Positions 63,435 to 64,000 of a DNA stretch of 64,000 nucleotides are shown here, piece by piece; the first letter of the stretch is position 1; the number at the start of each line of letters is the position of its first letter. This stretch comes from Calothrix sp. NIES-2098 (GTDB taxonomy: Bacteria; Cyanobacteriota; Cyanobacteriia; Cyanobacteriales; Nostocaceae). The DNA lies in NCBI GenBank assembly GCA_002368175.1, contig AP018172.1, positions 4,963,001-5,027,000 of the forward strand. The letters are read 5' to 3'. The notes beneath the pieces were generated by a model. That model was not told where the DNA came from. It searched no databases and saw nothing but the letters and a program-made list of their open reading frames with translations. Made by a program: the position numbers and the translations under genes.

Positions 63435-63830
63435 ATGATTTTTGCAGGCAAACGACCAAATAATTTAGGGGTGAACAACGGCAAGTTAGCCCCCTGTCCC
63501 AGTAGCCCTAACTGTGTCTCCAGCCAGTGTACAGATGCAGTTCATCAAATTGCTCCCCTGACTTTCACATCCACCCCAGAACAGGCGATCGCTAATCTTA
63601 AAACTATCATTGAGTCCTTACCCAGAACTCAGATCATTAGCGAAAGCCCTGATTACTTGTATGCAGAATTTAAAAGTGCCTTGATGGGATTTGTGGATGA
63701 TGTCGAGTTCTATGTAGATCGCAATGCAAATGTCATCCAGGTGCGTTCGGCTTCCCGTTTGGGTCAAAGCGATTTAGGCGTCAATCGCCAACGCATAGAA
63801 ACTATTCGCGCCAAGTTCAACCAAGTGTAG
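63435..63830 (+). CDS. DUF1499 family protein
   Basis: This is about a 131-residue DUF1499 protein: LAPCPSSPNCVSSQ near the start (two family cysteines), then AIANLKTIIESLPRTQIISE, DYLYAEFKSALMGFVDDVEFYVD and VIQVRSASRLGQSDLGVNRQRIETIRAKF. The function is unknown; the family is common in plastids and cyanobacteria. The open frame reaches back to 63300, but the preceding 45 residues lack similarity, and the ATG at 63435 fits the usual family length. Confidence 0.88.
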   Translation: MIFAGKRPNNLGVNNGKLAPCPSSPNCVSSQCTDAVHQIAPLTFTSTPEQAIANLKTIIESLPRTQIISESPDYLYAEFKSALMGFVDDVEFYVDRNANVIQVRSASRLGQSDLGVNRQRIETIRAKFNQV

Positions 63831-64000
63831 TCATTTCAGAGTGGCGTCAAACGTCGCTCTGACTGCCCTGAAAATTCATAATTATAAAAGCCAAACTTTC
63901 ACAGGATTTCTGGGTTTGGATCTGTTGTCGAATGTTGGAGAATTAGTATAAGTTCTAGATTTTCGATCGAGTTATACAGCTTGAAGCACGATGAATTTCT

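Overview
The window is cyanobacterial and most likely comes from a filamentous, heterocyst-forming member of the Nostocales. The evidence is: very frequent HIP1 octamers (GCGATCGC) across genes and gaps; a full-length ChlH magnesium chelatase subunit; the filament-integrity pair fraC-fraD; a canonical NtcA-type promoter; many short repeats of the Nostoc type, including TGACAAA heptamer tracts and small inverted-repeat elements; and several gene families that are mainly cyanobacterial. No rRNA, tRNA, CRISPR array, transposase gene or phage module was seen.

Layout. 0-10 kb is a mixed accessory stretch: an inverted-repeat element, a beta-helix/SLH protein, cupin and GNAT, Uma2 nuclease, LysR, GST, a lone response regulator, a DUF433/DUF5615 pair and an HNH protein. 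10-14 kb is chlH. 14-20 kb holds a decayed gene, an Rpn-like nuclease, an LpxB-related protein, an M23 peptidase and an ankyrin protein. 20-30 kb has an alpha-oxoamine synthase / SnoaL-like / SDR group, a Xi-class GST, small stress membrane proteins (HdeD, lmo0937-like, GlsB/YeaQ) and a PrsW protease. 30-40 kb is a nitrogen-scavenging region. A NitT/TauT-type ABC transporter with a lipoprotein binding protein is divergent from a URC uracil-catabolism operon (GTP-cyclohydrolase-II-like URC1, URC4/urg3, uracil phosphoribosyltransferase), with a GTAN8TAC-N22-TAAATT NtcA promoter between them. Two nucleoside-type ABC permeases converge on upp. 40-48 kb holds an HDIG phosphodiesterase, a HAD hydrolase, a histidine-box membrane protein, small unknowns, a pentapeptide-repeat protein and an ABC-2 permease resembling FraE.

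48.8-56.0 kb is the most unusual part. It is a five-gene minus-strand operon encoding Trypco1 (CU044_2847 family), a trypsin-like protease with a C-terminal coiled-coil adaptor, a P-loop NTPase with the same adaptor at its N-terminus, a second STAND-type NTPase with TPRs, and a radical SAM/SPASM enzyme whose start overlaps the NTPase stop. It looks like an NTPase-controlled, protease-effector conflict or cell-death system with a peptide-modifying (RiPP-like) arm. It sits between fraC-fraD (56.8-58.5 kb) and the FraE-like gene (47.6-48.4 kb), all on one strand, which suggests it was inserted into a fraCDE locus.

58.7-64 kb returns to ordinary genes: a tandem-domain cobalamin adenosyltransferase, a secreted unknown, a 36-residue membrane peptide, a KGG stress protein, a class V aminotransferase and a DUF1499 protein.
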